NCBI RefSeq assembly: GCF_000424185.1
Contig: NZ_AUJK01000019.1
Span: 1-52,801, forward strand
From: Prevotella sp. AGR2160
GTDB lineage: Bacteria; Bacteroidota; Bacteroidia; Bacteroidales; Bacteroidaceae
Direction: 5' to 3'
Length of the DNA: 52,801 bases
Position numbers and translations under genes: made by a program
In this document: positions 17,504-26,761 of the stretch, in pieces
How the letters are laid out: each line of letters opens with the position of its first letter
How positions within the stretch are numbered: the stretch's first letter is position 1
Notes under the pieces: generated by a model
What the model was told of the DNA's origin: nothing
The model's database searches: none
What the model saw: the letters and a program-made list of their open reading frames with translations, nothing else

Positions 17504-18193
17504 TTACTTGTTCATTACCCAGACGAACCCCTTGGCCGTTCGAATGCCGTTGTCCATGAAATGGTTGCCGGGATTCCACTCCAGGGTGTTCGGGATATGT
17601 GTATCGGTGAGAAGCTGCTGCTGACGGCGGATAGCTGTGCCCACTGTGGTAAGGATCGGCGTCTTGGAATGAACCTCACGGTCTCCAAGACTGAGATAGA
17701 AACGTCCGGCCTTGGGGGCGTGCTGTTCGGCATAATCGATCCAATCTTGATACCATACAGAGGGGGAGGCGGCGACGATACCGTCGAACAGTTCTGTCTG
17801 GTAGCCTGCCCAAAGGGCAAAGAGTCCGGCAAGAGAATAGCCGCCGAGTATGACGGCTTTCTTATGCCCTTCCGTTGGGGAGGGAAAGAGGTTGGCTTTT
17901 ATCCATTCCAACGTTTCTTTTGCACCATTCCCGAAGGGCGTCTTGCCGAAGATGGGTGGTGCCGGCCACGGTGCCAGTTCGTCAAACCAGCGCGTAACGG
18001 GCACGGCGATGAAGCGGAAGGCTTTGTCGCTGTGCCGACAGATATAGTCGAGTTCCGTATCCAGTTCCTTGATGTCGTGGCCGTCAACAGGTTGCAGCAG
18101 GAGATATTCCGGCGCTTCTCCCCGCTGATAGCAGATACAGTCGCGGCCATGGATCAACTGATGATTTTTCTCAAGATGGTTGTTCATTAGCAT
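17504..18193 (-). CDS. Alpha/beta-hydrolase esterase (esterase-D / enterochelin esterase-like)
   Basis: 229 aa from the chosen ATG (MLMNNHLEKNHQ). Nucleophile elbow GYSLAG (Ser) in AVILGGYSLAGLFALWAG, then a SPSVWYQDW segment, LSLGDREVHS (acid) and a late GNHFMDN (His): the putative-esterase family. No signal peptide, so cytosolic; substrate unknown. Upstream in-frame codons (MIDHVPH…) are read through a dispersed palindrome lying between promoter and gene and are unlikely to be translated as protein. Confidence 0.82.
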   Translation of the reverse strand: MLMNNHLEKNHQLIHGRDCICYQRGEAPEYLLLQPVDGHDIKELDTELDYICRHSDKAFRFIAVPVTRWFDELAPWPAPPIFGKTPFGNGAKETLEWIKANLFPSPTEGHKKAVILGGYSLAGLFALWAGYQTELFDGIVAASPSVWYQDWIDYAEQHAPKAGRFYLSLGDREVHSKTPILTTVGTAIRRQQQLLTDTHIPNTLEWNPGNHFMDNGIRTAKGFVWVMNK

Positions 18194-18210
18194 ATTTTCT
18201 TTAACGGGGT

Positions 18211-18237
18211 GTGGAACATGATCAATCAAGTCCCTAC
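18211..18237. repeat. GGGACATGAT-type palindrome (copy 1)
   Basis: GTGGAACATGATC + AATCAAGTCCCTAC. Placed in the presumed 5' leader of the esterase gene, unlike most copies, which lie at 3' ends. Confidence 0.75.
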
Positions 18238-18250
18238 ATTATTAGGTATG

Positions 18251-18258
18251 CAAATATA
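18251..18258 (-). promoter_or_regulatory. -7 box of the esterase gene
   Basis: TATATTTG on the minus strand, 57 bp before the ATG at 18193, with a dispersed palindrome between. Confidence 0.55.
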
Positions 18259-18332
18259 GGAAAATTCATTCAAATTTCCAAATCTTGATCAGATGAAAAG
18301 TGATTGAGATTTGATTTTCAAAAAAAATGTTG

Positions 18333-18340
18333 TAACTTTG
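18333..18340 (+). promoter_or_regulatory. -7 box of the fucosidase gene
   Basis: TAACTTTG, 34 bp before the ATG at 18375. Confidence 0.6.
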
Positions 18341-18374
18341 CAGACGACTTAAAAACCAAAACTATTTCCGTCGT

Positions 18375-20003
18375 ATGAAGATCAAATACTGTCTTTGCAC
18401 ACTGTTGTTGCTGCCGTTGGGCCTGCACGCGCAGAATATCTATAACTCTCCCAAGGAGGCTGAGGCCGCCGTGAGGGTGCATGTCGATACCTCCCGTGAG
18501 CCGGTGATGAAAGGAAAATACAAGGCTTCGTGGGAGAGTCTCTCCGACTATCATTGTCCCGAATGGTTCCGGGATGCGAAGTTCGGTATCTGGGCCCACT
18601 GGGGACCACAGTGTGAGCCGGAGATGGGCGACTGGTTTGCCCGACTGATGTATGTGGATGGCACTGATGCCTATAACTTCAGTAAGCTGACGAAGGGCCC
18701 CCAGCGCGACTGGGGATTCAAGGACTGGATTCACGAATGGAAGGCTGAGAATTGGGATCCGGAGAAACTCGTGGCGCTCTATAAAGACTGTGGCGCAAAA
18801 TATTTCTTCGCCCTGGCTAATCATCATGACAACTTTGACCTCTGGGACAGCAAATATCAGCCGTGGAACTCCGTGAATATGGGACCGAAGAAAGATATTC
18901 TGAAGGGTTGGGCCGATGCCTGCCGGAAACTTGATATGCCGCTCGGTCTGAGTGTTCATCTCGCTCATGCCTGGACCTTCTATGAGCCCTCACGCGGGGC
19001 TGACAGTAAGGGAACTTTCCGCGGACAGACCTACGATGGTCGACTGACGAAGGACGACGGTAAAGGTATGTGGTGGGAAGGCTACGACCCGCAGGATCTT
19101 TACGAACAGCGGCATGTGCTGAGCAAGGACAACGGCGAATGGGACTGGGATCCGGCGAAAGTTACGCTGCCTGATCAGGCTTATTGTGACCGTGTATACA
19201 ACCGTACGATGGATATGATTAACCGTTATGATCCTGCCGTCGTCTATTTCGACGATACTGTCCTACCGCTCTATCCTTTCTGTGATGCCGGTGTCAATCT
19301 GTTGGCACATATATATAATAGGAGTATGGCGGAGCATCACGGACGTAATGAGGCTGTGGTGACGGGAAAGATTCTGAAAGACTGGCATAAGAAAGCTATG
19401 GTGTGGGATGTGGAACGTGGCGCTCCCGATGCTATACAGCCGCTGCCATGGCAGACCTGTACGTGTATCGGCTCCTGGCATTACGACAAACGGCGGCTTT
19501 ATGACGGTACGTATAAGAGCGCGCAGACCGTCATCCAGACCCTCGTCGATGTGGTGAGCAAGAACGGAAACCTTCTTCTCAGTGTTCCGGTGAAGGCGGA
19601 CGGGACGATCGACTCTTTGGAATATAAGATCGTCAAAGAGATCGGTGCCTGGCTGAAAGTCAACGGCGAGAGTATCTATGGCACGCGCCCATGGAAGCAG
19701 TTCGGTGAGGGTCCTGCTGTTGAGGCGAAGAATCCGATGAAGGATCAAGGCTTCAATGAGGGAAAGGTCCATTACACCGCACAGGATATCCGGTATGTCA
19801 AAAAGAACCGTGTCGTCTATGCCACGACACTGGCCGTTCCCGGGGGTGACAGTGTCGTGACGCTGAAGGCAATCAAAAAAGCCCGGAAGGTTTCCCTTCT
19901 GGGCTATGGTGTCGTCTCATTTCGTGCAACCGATAAAGGCTTGCAGATACAAGTCCCCGAGCGGTTGCCGAATGATATCGCATTGGTGTTCAAGATAGAA
20001 TAA
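18375..20003 (+). CDS. Alpha-L-fucosidase (GH29)
   Basis: 542 aa with signal peptide MKIKYCLCTLLLLPLGLHA. GH29 barrel motifs: WFRDAKFGIWAHWGPQCEP, KYFFALANHHDNFDLWDSK (substrate-binding His-His), and DPAVVYFDDTVLPLY, where the first Asp of the Asp-Asp pair aligns with the nucleophile. The C-terminal beta-sandwich is short and complete. It hydrolyses alpha-L-fucosyl residues from glycans in the periplasm or outside the cell. It is monocistronic and converges with parC. Confidence 0.9.
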   Translation: MKIKYCLCTLLLLPLGLHAQNIYNSPKEAEAAVRVHVDTSREPVMKGKYKASWESLSDYHCPEWFRDAKFGIWAHWGPQCEPEMGDWFARLMYVDGTDAYNFSKLTKGPQRDWGFKDWIHEWKAENWDPEKLVALYKDCGAKYFFALANHHDNFDLWDSKYQPWNSVNMGPKKDILKGWADACRKLDMPLGLSVHLAHAWTFYEPSRGADSKGTFRGQTYDGRLTKDDGKGMWWEGYDPQDLYEQRHVLSKDNGEWDWDPAKVTLPDQAYCDRVYNRTMDMINRYDPAVVYFDDTVLPLYPFCDAGVNLLAHIYNRSMAEHHGRNEAVVTGKILKDWHKKAMVWDVERGAPDAIQPLPWQTCTCIGSWHYDKRRLYDGTYKSAQTVIQTLVDVVSKNGNLLLSVPVKADGTIDSLEYKIVKEIGAWLKVNGESIYGTRPWKQFGEGPAVEAKNPMKDQGFNEGKVHYTAQDIRYVKKNRVVYATTLAVPGGDSVVTLKAIKKARKVSLLGYGVVSFRATDKGLQIQVPERLPNDIALVFKIE

Positions 20004-20006
20004 TTG

Positions 20007-20033
20007 GTAGGGACATGATTCATCATGTTTCGC
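20007..20033. repeat. GGGACATGAT-type palindrome (copy 2)
   Basis: GTAGGGACATGATT + CATCATGTTTCGC, filling almost the whole 32-bp gap between the converging fucosidase and parC genes. It may double as a bidirectional terminator. Confidence 0.8.
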
Positions 20034-20035
20034 AA

Positions 20036-22801
20036 TTATTCATCCAGTTTATCGAAGAAATTCGTCTGGCCAGTAATCTCGTCAGCGACCTCTTGCTGGC
20101 TCTTTCCCTTGTCGGGATCGAGATTCTCTTCCTCTTGTGAGGCGCCATCAGGGACAGATTGGTTGCCTTCAAGAGAGGCATCTGTTGAGGCGGAAGAGCT
20201 ATCCGATGAGGATTGAGCGTCATCAGAAGAGGATTGAGTATCATCATCGGAGGGTTGAGGCACCGCTTCTATCTTGGCCAATTCGTAGGTTGTCAGTCGC
20301 TTGCCCTTAGCCTTGAAACCTTTGACCGTGATGAACTGTTCAGCATCGATATCCTCCGTACCCCGGAAGGCATCGGCACCGCCATAAGTGACACGGAGCA
20401 GAGGACGGGGATCATCGGAGAGAAGGATGAGACGGGAGTCCTTATTCTCGCCAAGGAAATTCTGCGGCCGCCGCGTCGCGTCCATGAGGAAGCGCTTGAC
20501 ATACGGATAGCCGTTGTTGTCGGCATCGTAGAGTACGGCTGTCCACACCTTGTCCTTTTCCCATTTCTCAATGCGCATGATGTTGTCCTCGTAGTGGTTG
20601 TTGGGATCGAAATTGGTGACATAGAAGTCACAGTTGTCGAGAATTACGAGGATCATATCGTCATCATTGAACTCACCGAGGAGGCGTCCGTGCTCGTCGT
20701 AGTTGATACGGTTGACATCGGGATCGAACCATACCTTCCTTCCGCCGAGGGTGGAGTGGCCGTGACTCTTCAGAGAGATACGGTGGATCTCCTCCCGCGT
20801 AAGGATATTGCCCTGCGCGCTGCGCCCTTTAATCATGACATCGGCGAAGGACCGCTCGAGGAAAATGTTCTGGCGCTTCTTCTTTGGGTTCGGTTCGAGA
20901 GTGATCTTGATGGTCTCTGCCTCTCCGTTGGGATTGGCCGTGAAATACATGATACGAGAGCCCGCCGTTCCCTTCGTTAAGTCGTATTCGCGGTCACGGG
21001 TGATAGAAGGGATATTACAGCGCTTGATGTAATAGGCTCCCTTCTTGCCGTCGCGGTATACGAGGTTGTAGATCGTACGCTTGTCATTACGTTTCCATAC
21101 ACCGACCCACAGGATGTTCTTACCGACAAAGATCTTATCGGCATTTCGAATCACCTTATATTTACCGTCCTTATAGAAGACGATGATATCGTCAAGGTCC
21201 GAGCAGTTGCAGACGAACTCGTCCTTCTTCAGTCCCGTACCGATGAAGCCCTCCTGGCGGTTGATATAGAGTTTCTGATTGGCATCGACGACTTTTGTCA
21301 CCTCGATGGTATCGAAGTTGCGGATCTCCGTGAGGCGCGGATGGTCCTTGCCGTATTTCTCCTTGAGATATTCAAACCAGTTGATGGTTACCTCCGTCAT
21401 CTGACCGAGGTCTTTCTCGATATCGGCGATCTCCCCCTTTATCTTTGCCATGAGCTCGTCGGCCTTGTCCTTGTTGAACTTCAGAATGCGCTGCATCTTA
21501 ATCTCCAACAGCCGCAGGTAATCGTCACGCGTGATGTCACGGAGAAGTTGTGGCTTGAAGGGCTCGAATTTCGTGTCGAGGAAGGCCACGACTTCATCGT
21601 TGTTCTTCGCTCCCTCGAATTTCTTCTCCTTATACATCCTTTCCTCAATGAAGATCCGTTCCAAAGAGGCAAAGAAGAGCTGTTCCTCCAGTTCTCCCTT
21701 GCGGATAAGAAGTTCCTTGCGCAACAGGCCCATCGTACGGTCAACGGTATGGCGCAACACATCACTGATCGTGAGGAACTGCGGCTTGTCATCCTCGATG
21801 ACGCAGCAGTTGGGCGAGATATTCGTCTCACAGTCGGTGAAAGCATAGAGAGCATCCATTGTCTTGTCGCTCGACACGCCGGGAGCGAGATGCAGTTGGA
21901 TCTCCACCTCTGATGCCGTCATGTCTTCGACCTTACGGATCTTCAGTTTCCCTTTCTCTACGGCTTTCGTGATGGAGTCCTGAAGTGACGCTGCCGTCTT
22001 GCCGAAGGGTACCTCGCGGATGACGAGGGTCTTGTTGTCGAGTTTCTCAATCTTCGCACGTACTTTCACGACACCGCCGCGCTGTCCGTCCTTGTAGTTG
22101 CTGACGTCGATGGCTCCGCCGGTAGGGAAGTCGGGGTAGAGATGGAACTCCTCACCACGGAGATAATGGATAGCGGCATCGCATATTTCGTTGAAGTTAT
22201 GGGGCAGAATCTTCGAGCTCAGGCCCACGGCGATACCCTCCGCGCCCTGCGCGAGCAGCAACGGGAACTTCACGGGCAGCGTCACCGGTTCTTTGTTACG
22301 GCCGTCATACGACAGCTGCCACTCTGTGGTCTTCGGGTTGAACACCGTTTCCAATGCGAATTTCGAGAGTCGAGCCTCAATATATCGCGAGGCGGCGGCA
22401 CGGTCGCCCGTGAGGATATTTCCCCAGTTGCCCTGTGTGTCGATGAGCAGGTTCTTCTGTCCGAGCTGTACGAGGGCGTCGGCGATGGAGGCGTCACCGT
22501 GAGGGTGGAACTGCATGGTATGTCCCACGATATTGGCCACCTTATTGTAACGACCGTCATCCATTCGCTTCATGGAGTGGAGGATACGGCGCTGCACGGG
22601 TTTCAGGCCGTCCTCGATATGGGGGACGGCACGCTCGAGGATGACATAGGAGGCATAGTCGAGAAACCAGTTCTTGTACATTCCCGAGAGGTGGTGGACG
22701 GCGGCGGCATCGAAACGGTCCGCAGGCTGATAGTCACTGTGCTCGTCGATCTCAAGCTCGTCGTCTGTAGCGTTATTCTTATCTTTGATATCGTCGTTCA
22801 T
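20036..22801 (-). CDS. parC: DNA topoisomerase IV / gyrase-type subunit A
   Basis: 921 aa. Breakage-reunion domain: YASYVILERAVPHIEDGLKP, the quinolone-region FHPHGDASIADAL, and AAASRYIEARLS with catalytic Tyr140. A coiled-coil gate follows, then a divergent C-terminal beta-pinwheel without an obvious GyrA box, then a Ser/Asp-rich tail (QSSSDDAQSSSDSSS…) typical of Bacteroidetes ParC. It cleaves and passes DNA to decatenate chromosomes with ParE, which is not in the window. ParC rather than GyrA is inferred from the length, tail and missing box. Confidence 0.88.
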   Translation of the reverse strand: MNDDIKDKNNATDDELEIDEHSDYQPADRFDAAAVHHLSGMYKNWFLDYASYVILERAVPHIEDGLKPVQRRILHSMKRMDDGRYNKVANIVGHTMQFHPHGDASIADALVQLGQKNLLIDTQGNWGNILTGDRAAASRYIEARLSKFALETVFNPKTTEWQLSYDGRNKEPVTLPVKFPLLLAQGAEGIAVGLSSKILPHNFNEICDAAIHYLRGEEFHLYPDFPTGGAIDVSNYKDGQRGGVVKVRAKIEKLDNKTLVIREVPFGKTAASLQDSITKAVEKGKLKIRKVEDMTASEVEIQLHLAPGVSSDKTMDALYAFTDCETNISPNCCVIEDDKPQFLTISDVLRHTVDRTMGLLRKELLIRKGELEEQLFFASLERIFIEERMYKEKKFEGAKNNDEVVAFLDTKFEPFKPQLLRDITRDDYLRLLEIKMQRILKFNKDKADELMAKIKGEIADIEKDLGQMTEVTINWFEYLKEKYGKDHPRLTEIRNFDTIEVTKVVDANQKLYINRQEGFIGTGLKKDEFVCNCSDLDDIIVFYKDGKYKVIRNADKIFVGKNILWVGVWKRNDKRTIYNLVYRDGKKGAYYIKRCNIPSITRDREYDLTKGTAGSRIMYFTANPNGEAETIKITLEPNPKKKRQNIFLERSFADVMIKGRSAQGNILTREEIHRISLKSHGHSTLGGRKVWFDPDVNRINYDEHGRLLGEFNDDDMILVILDNCDFYVTNFDPNNHYEDNIMRIEKWEKDKVWTAVLYDADNNGYPYVKRFLMDATRRPQNFLGENKDSRLILLSDDPRPLLRVTYGGADAFRGTEDIDAEQFITVKGFKAKGKRLTTYELAKIEAVPQPSDDDTQSSSDDAQSSSDSSSASTDASLEGNQSVPDGASQEEENLDPDKGKSQQEVADEITGQTNFFDKLDE

Positions 22802-22820
22802 AAATTTTTTGCTTTGTGTG

Positions 22821-22828
22821 CAAAGTTA
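22821..22828 (-). promoter_or_regulatory. -7 box of parC
   Basis: TAACTTTG on the minus strand, 20 bp before the ATG at 22801. Confidence 0.6.
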
Positions 22829-22877
22829 GCAAAAAAAAATGAGAAGGCAAAAAGGGTATTAAAAAATACTATCTCTT

Positions 22878-22935
22878 TTTGTCTTTCGGAAATAATTTTG
22901 TAAATTTGTGGCCAAATTTCGAAATTTACAAAATT
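22878..22935 (+). promoter_or_regulatory. glyS promoter and perfect 14-bp inverted repeat abutting the start codon
   Basis: TTTG at 22878-22881, 19 bp, then TAAATTTG at 22901-22908. The -7 box overlaps the left arm of AATTTTGTAAATTT (22894-22907), whose exact complement AAATTTACAAAATT fills 22922-22935; the ATG follows directly. The loop is 14 bases. As DNA this is an operator-like palindrome over the promoter; as RNA the right arm would be available in the leader. Confidence 0.7.
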
Positions 22936-24498
22936 ATGGCACAAGAAGATGTATTCAAGAAGATTGTGAGCCATTGCAAGGAGTATGGCTTCGTCTTCCC
23001 CAGTTCAGAAATTTATGATGGCCTCGCTGCCGTCTATGACTATGGTCAGAACGGCGTGGAGCTGAAAAACAATATCAAGCAGTACTGGTGGCAGTCCATG
23101 GTATTGCTTCACAGCAATATCGTCGGTATTGACGCCTCTATCTTCATGCATCCTTTGGTTTGGAAGGCTTCCGGCCATGTTGATGCTTTCAACGACCCCC
23201 TTATTGACAACCGTGACTCCAAGAAGCGCTATCGTGCTGACGTCCTCATCGAAGATCAGATTGCCAAATACGACGAGAAGATTGACAAGGAGGTGAAGAA
23301 GGCCGCCAAGAAGTTCGGCGATGCTTTCGACGAGAAGAAGTTCCGCGAGACCAATCCCCGTGTCCTCGACCATCAGAAGAAGCGTGATGCCCTCCACGAG
23401 CGTTACACGAAGGCTATGCAGGGTCCCGACCTCGCAGAGCTGAAGCAGATCATCCTCGACGAGGGTATTGTAGATCCTATCAGCGGTACGAAGAACTGGA
23501 CCGATGTGCGCCAGTTCAATCTGATGTTCTCCACGGAAGTTGGTTCTACCTCTGATGCCACAAGTAAGATCTACCTCCGTCCGGAGACGGCACAGGGTAT
23601 CTTTGTCAACTACCTGAATGTTCAGAAGACCGGCCGTATGAAGTTGCCGTTCGGTATCGCACAGATTGGTAAGGCCTTCCGTAATGAGATCGTCGCCCGT
23701 CAGTTCGTCTTCCGTATGCGTGAGTTCGAGCAGATGGAGATGCAGTTCTTCTGTAAGCCCGGTACGGAGATGAAGTGGTTTGAATACTGGAAGAAGGTTC
23801 GTCTGGCTTGGCACGAGACGCTCGGCATGGGCAACGAGAACTATCGTTTCCACGATCATGAGAAGCTCGCCCACTATGCCAATGCCGCAACGGATATTGA
23901 GTTTAAGATGCCGTTCGGTTTCAAGGAGGTAGAGGGAATCCACAGCCGTACAGACTTCGACCTCAGTCAGCATGAGAAGTTCTCCGGTCATCAGATCAAG
24001 TACTTCGATCCTGAGACAAAGGAAAGCTATACGCCGTATGATGTAGAGACTTCCATTGGTGTCGACCGTATGTTCCTCAGCGTGATGTGCCACAGCTATG
24101 ATGAGGAAAAACTGGAGAATGGTGAGACGCGTGTTGTGCTCCATCTCCCCGAGGCCCTCGCTCCTGTGAAGTGCGCTGTCTTCCCGCTCGACCGTAAGGA
24201 TAACCTGCCTGAGATTGCCCAGCAGATTGTCGATGACCTGAAATTCCATTTCAATACCCATTATGGTGATCCTAAGGACTCCATTGGTAAGCGCTACCGT
24301 CGTCAGGATGCTATCGGCACGCCGTTCTGTGTCACTGTCGATCACGATACGCCGAAGGACCAGAAGGTCACGCTGCGTTTCCGTGATACCATGGAGCAGG
24401 AGCGTGTGCCTATCTCTGAGCTCCGTTCTATCATCGAGGATCGTGTATCTATCACGTCCTTGCTGAAGAAGCTTGGTAAGACCATCAAGGATTATTAA
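22936..24498 (+). CDS. glyS: Glycyl-tRNA synthetase (alpha2 type)
   Basis: 520 aa from MAQEDVFKKIVSHCKEYGFV; the upstream in-frame codons run through the promoter and are excluded. Class II motifs: GLAAVYDYGQNGVELK at the start, motif 2 RNEIVARQFVFRMREFEQME, and motif 3 TSIGVDRMFLSVM, plus a C-terminal anticodon-binding domain. It charges tRNA-Gly in the cytoplasm. Length is normal for the bacterial alpha2 enzyme. A strong terminator follows. Confidence 0.95.
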   Translation: MAQEDVFKKIVSHCKEYGFVFPSSEIYDGLAAVYDYGQNGVELKNNIKQYWWQSMVLLHSNIVGIDASIFMHPLVWKASGHVDAFNDPLIDNRDSKKRYRADVLIEDQIAKYDEKIDKEVKKAAKKFGDAFDEKKFRETNPRVLDHQKKRDALHERYTKAMQGPDLAELKQIILDEGIVDPISGTKNWTDVRQFNLMFSTEVGSTSDATSKIYLRPETAQGIFVNYLNVQKTGRMKLPFGIAQIGKAFRNEIVARQFVFRMREFEQMEMQFFCKPGTEMKWFEYWKKVRLAWHETLGMGNENYRFHDHEKLAHYANAATDIEFKMPFGFKEVEGIHSRTDFDLSQHEKFSGHQIKYFDPETKESYTPYDVETSIGVDRMFLSVMCHSYDEEKLENGETRVVLHLPEALAPVKCAVFPLDRKDNLPEIAQQIVDDLKFHFNTHYGDPKDSIGKRYRRQDAIGTPFCVTVDHDTPKDQKVTLRFRDTMEQERVPISELRSIIEDRVSITSLLKKLGKTIKDY

Positions 24499-24509
24499 GA
24501 ATAAAAGAT

Positions 24510-24548
24510 GAAAGGCACGCCCGTTCAGACGACGTGCCTTTCTTTTTA
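24510..24548 (+). terminator. Terminator of glyS
   Basis: Perfect 10-bp stem GAAAGGCACG / CGTGCCTTTC (24510-24519, 24533-24542) followed by TTTTTAT. The FKBP gene starts just after it. Confidence 0.85.
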
Positions 24549-24558
24549 TGATCTGTTT

Positions 24559-25197
24559 ATGAATAAGATTTTGTTTTTTGCTGTCCTGTTGCTCTCCGTT
24601 CTGGGCTTTGCTTCCTGTTCTGAGACCGATAATGATACGACGGCAGAGAAATACGACAACTGGGAGACGCGCAACACGACCGCCTGGGCTGACTCGCTGA
24701 CGCAGGCACGTAAGGCGGTGGCCAGTGGTGACACGGCGCATTTCCGTGTCTATAAGAGATGGGCGCTGGAGAATCTCACGCCGACCTCCTCTTCGTATAC
24801 GCCGACTGTCACGGACAACGACTATATTGCCGTGCGGATCCTCCACACGGGAAAGAGCAAGTATCCCTGTTCGGAGAGTACGGACAGCGTGCGTGTGCAT
24901 TATGCCGGATATCTCATCAACGGCGACAGTTTCGACTCCTCCTGGAATGCGGAGAACAGCAGTTCCGTGCCTGACTATACCACGGCGCGTCCTACGACCT
25001 TCCTGACCTCCGGCCTCGTAGACGGATTTACTACGGCTTTGTTGCATATGCATAACGGTGACGAATGGCTCGTTACCATGCCGGCGAAAATGGCTTATAA
25101 GACGAGCGCCCAGGGTACCTATGGCGCTACGAGTTATATACCGGCCAACAGTACGCTTGTGTTCCGTATCAAGCTCGATTCGTATTTCAGAAAATAA
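24559..25197 (+). CDS. FKBP-type peptidyl-prolyl isomerase lipoprotein
   Basis: 212 aa from MNKILFFAVLLLSVLGFASC, a lipoprotein signal with the lipid Cys in FASC. The C-terminal FKBP domain shows VRVHYAGYLINGDSFDSSW, FLTSGLVDGFTTALLHMHNG and YIPANSTLVFRIKLDSY. Probably a periplasmic or outer-membrane-anchored folding helper. The start replaces an in-frame ATG at 24508 that overlaps the glyS terminator. Confidence 0.85.
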   Translation: MNKILFFAVLLLSVLGFASCSETDNDTTAEKYDNWETRNTTAWADSLTQARKAVASGDTAHFRVYKRWALENLTPTSSSYTPTVTDNDYIAVRILHTGKSKYPCSESTDSVRVHYAGYLINGDSFDSSWNAENSSSVPDYTTARPTTFLTSGLVDGFTTALLHMHNGDEWLVTMPAKMAYKTSAQGTYGATSYIPANSTLVFRIKLDSYFRK

Positions 25198-25222
25198 ACG
25201 AGGAATATCATCCATATTATAT

Positions 25223-25250
25223 AAGGGCGGCCCTCGTGGCCGCCTTTATT
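25223..25250 (+). terminator. Terminator of the FKBP gene
   Basis: GGCGGCC (25226-25232) / GGCCGCC (25238-25244) stem followed by TTTATT. Confidence 0.7.
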
Positions 25251-25262
25251 GTTTACAATAAA

Positions 25263-26705
25263 ATGTCTGCACAACAACAACTCACGGCTTTACTCCATAC
25301 CGAAGGACTCTATGAGCGGCAGTCCCGTTGGGATATCCTGCGCCTTATCGTCTCTTTCTCCATTCCCTCCATCCTTGCGCAGATCTCCCAGGTGTTGATG
25401 TTTTTCATCGATGCCTCTATGGTCGGACATCTCGGCGCACAGGCATCGGCATCCATCGGCCTTATCGAACCGGCGGGTTGGCTCTTCGGCTCTCTCACGG
25501 GGGCTACAGCCATGGGTTTCAGCGTGCAGGTGGCTCATGCCATCGGCGCCCGTGACGCCGGGCGTGCCCGCGACATTATCCGTAAGGGCTATCGTTACTG
25601 TCTGGCGGTAAGTATTCTCCTTGCTGCCGCCGCAGCCCTTGTGGCTCGTCCGTTGCCTCATTGGCTTGGTGGTAATGACGCAATCAGTGGTGATGCCTCC
25701 GCCTATTTTCTGATCTTTGCCCTCAGCGCTCCCGTCTTTATGTTGGAGAATCTGAGTTCGAATATCCTCAAAGCAACGGGCGACATGAAGCGCCCGAGCG
25801 TCATCGCCATCTCCCTCTGTGTCTTCGATGTCATTTTCAATTATATCTTCATTTATATTTTCCATCAGGGCGTCTGTGGTGCCGCCTATGGTTCCGTCGT
25901 CGCCTTCATCGTCACCGTCATTCCTTTGCTGTACTTCGTAAGGAAGAGTTTTCGTAAAGGATTTATACAGGAAATAAATGAAAAGGAAAATACAGAAGAG
26001 GTAGTAGAGGAAAAAGACAATTCACTCCCCTCTCCCTTCGGAGAGGGGCAGGGGGGTGAGGCAGTGTCCGTGGCTCGTACGGCTTTCCGTATTTCCTCTC
26101 CTATTGCCCTTCAGTATGTCTTGATGAACGGCGCCCAACTGATCTCCACGAGTATCGTCGCGCCTTTGGGAACGGTGGCTATCGCTGCCCATTCGCTGTC
26201 GATCACGGCGGAGAGTCTCTGCTATATGCCCGGCTATGGTATCAGTGACGCTGCCACGACGCTCGTCGGGCAGTCGTATGGCGCGGGACGGAAAGACTTA
26301 TTACGGAAATTCGCGGCCAGTACAATCGGGTTGGCAATGAGCGTGATGGCTTTCATGGGATTGTTGATGTGGATCTTTGCTCCGGAGATGATCGCTGTAC
26401 TTTCCCCCGATATCCATGTGCAGGCCCTTGGCGCTGCCGTCCTGCGCATTGAAGCCTGGGCAGAGCCGTTCTTCGGGGCCGCCATCGTCTGTAATGCTGT
26501 CTTCGTGGCGATGGGCGACACGCTGTGGCCGGCGGTGATGAACCTCGGCTCGATGTGGTGCGTGCGCCTGACGCTCGCTTTCTGGCTCTCGAAGACCTAT
26601 GGTCTGCGCGGCGTGTGGATCGCGATGGCCACAGAACTCACCTTCCGCGGAACCATCTTCCTGATCAGACTGTGGCGGAAGTTGCGACGGACGGGAAAAG
26701 TATAA
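25263..26705 (+). CDS. MATE-family exporter with palindrome-encoded insert
   Basis: 480 aa from MSAQQQLTALLHTEG. Twelve hydrophobic segments in two halves, with MATE hallmarks IPSILAQISQVLMFFIDASM and the second-half LQYVLMNGAQLISTSIV. It would use a Na+ or H+ gradient to expel cationic compounds. The loop joining the halves (residues about 240-268) carries an acidic stretch followed by NSLPSPFGEGQGGEAVS, which is the in-frame translation of a dispersed C/G-rich palindrome. Since it falls in the flexible inter-domain loop the transporter may tolerate it. Confidence 0.88.
   Translation: MSAQQQLTALLHTEGLYERQSRWDILRLIVSFSIPSILAQISQVLMFFIDASMVGHLGAQASASIGLIEPAGWLFGSLTGATAMGFSVQVAHAIGARDAGRARDIIRKGYRYCLAVSILLAAAAALVARPLPHWLGGNDAISGDASAYFLIFALSAPVFMLENLSSNILKATGDMKRPSVIAISLCVFDVIFNYIFIYIFHQGVCGAAYGSVVAFIVTVIPLLYFVRKSFRKGFIQEINEKENTEEVVEEKDNSLPSPFGEGQGGEAVSVARTAFRISSPIALQYVLMNGAQLISTSIVAPLGTVAIAAHSLSITAESLCYMPGYGISDAATTLVGQSYGAGRKDLLRKFAASTIGLAMSVMAFMGLLMWIFAPEMIAVLSPDIHVQALGAAVLRIEAWAEPFFGAAIVCNAVFVAMGDTLWPAVMNLGSMWCVRLTLAFWLSKTYGLRGVWIAMATELTFRGTIFLIRLWRKLRRTGKV
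26029..26063. repeat. C/G-rich palindromic repeat inside the MATE coding sequence
   Basis: CTCCCTTCGGAGAGG core with GGCAGGGGGGTGAGG tail, translated in frame as the PSPFGEGQGGEA segment. Confidence 0.8.
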
Positions 26706-26738
26706 AAGTATAAAAGTAAAGAAGTAAAAAAGTAAAGG
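26701..26738. repeat. A-rich AAGTAAA reiteration
   Basis: TATAAAAGTATAAAAGTAAA then GAAGTAAAAAAGTAAAGG; overlaps the last codons of the MATE gene. Confidence 0.7.
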
Positions 26739-26761
26739 CAGAATAGCAGATAAAACAATAA

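Noticed and set aside
23005..25215. 736-aa open frame antisense to glyS and the FKBP gene
   Set aside because: It runs through two clear plus-strand genes and a terminator; no family resemblance.
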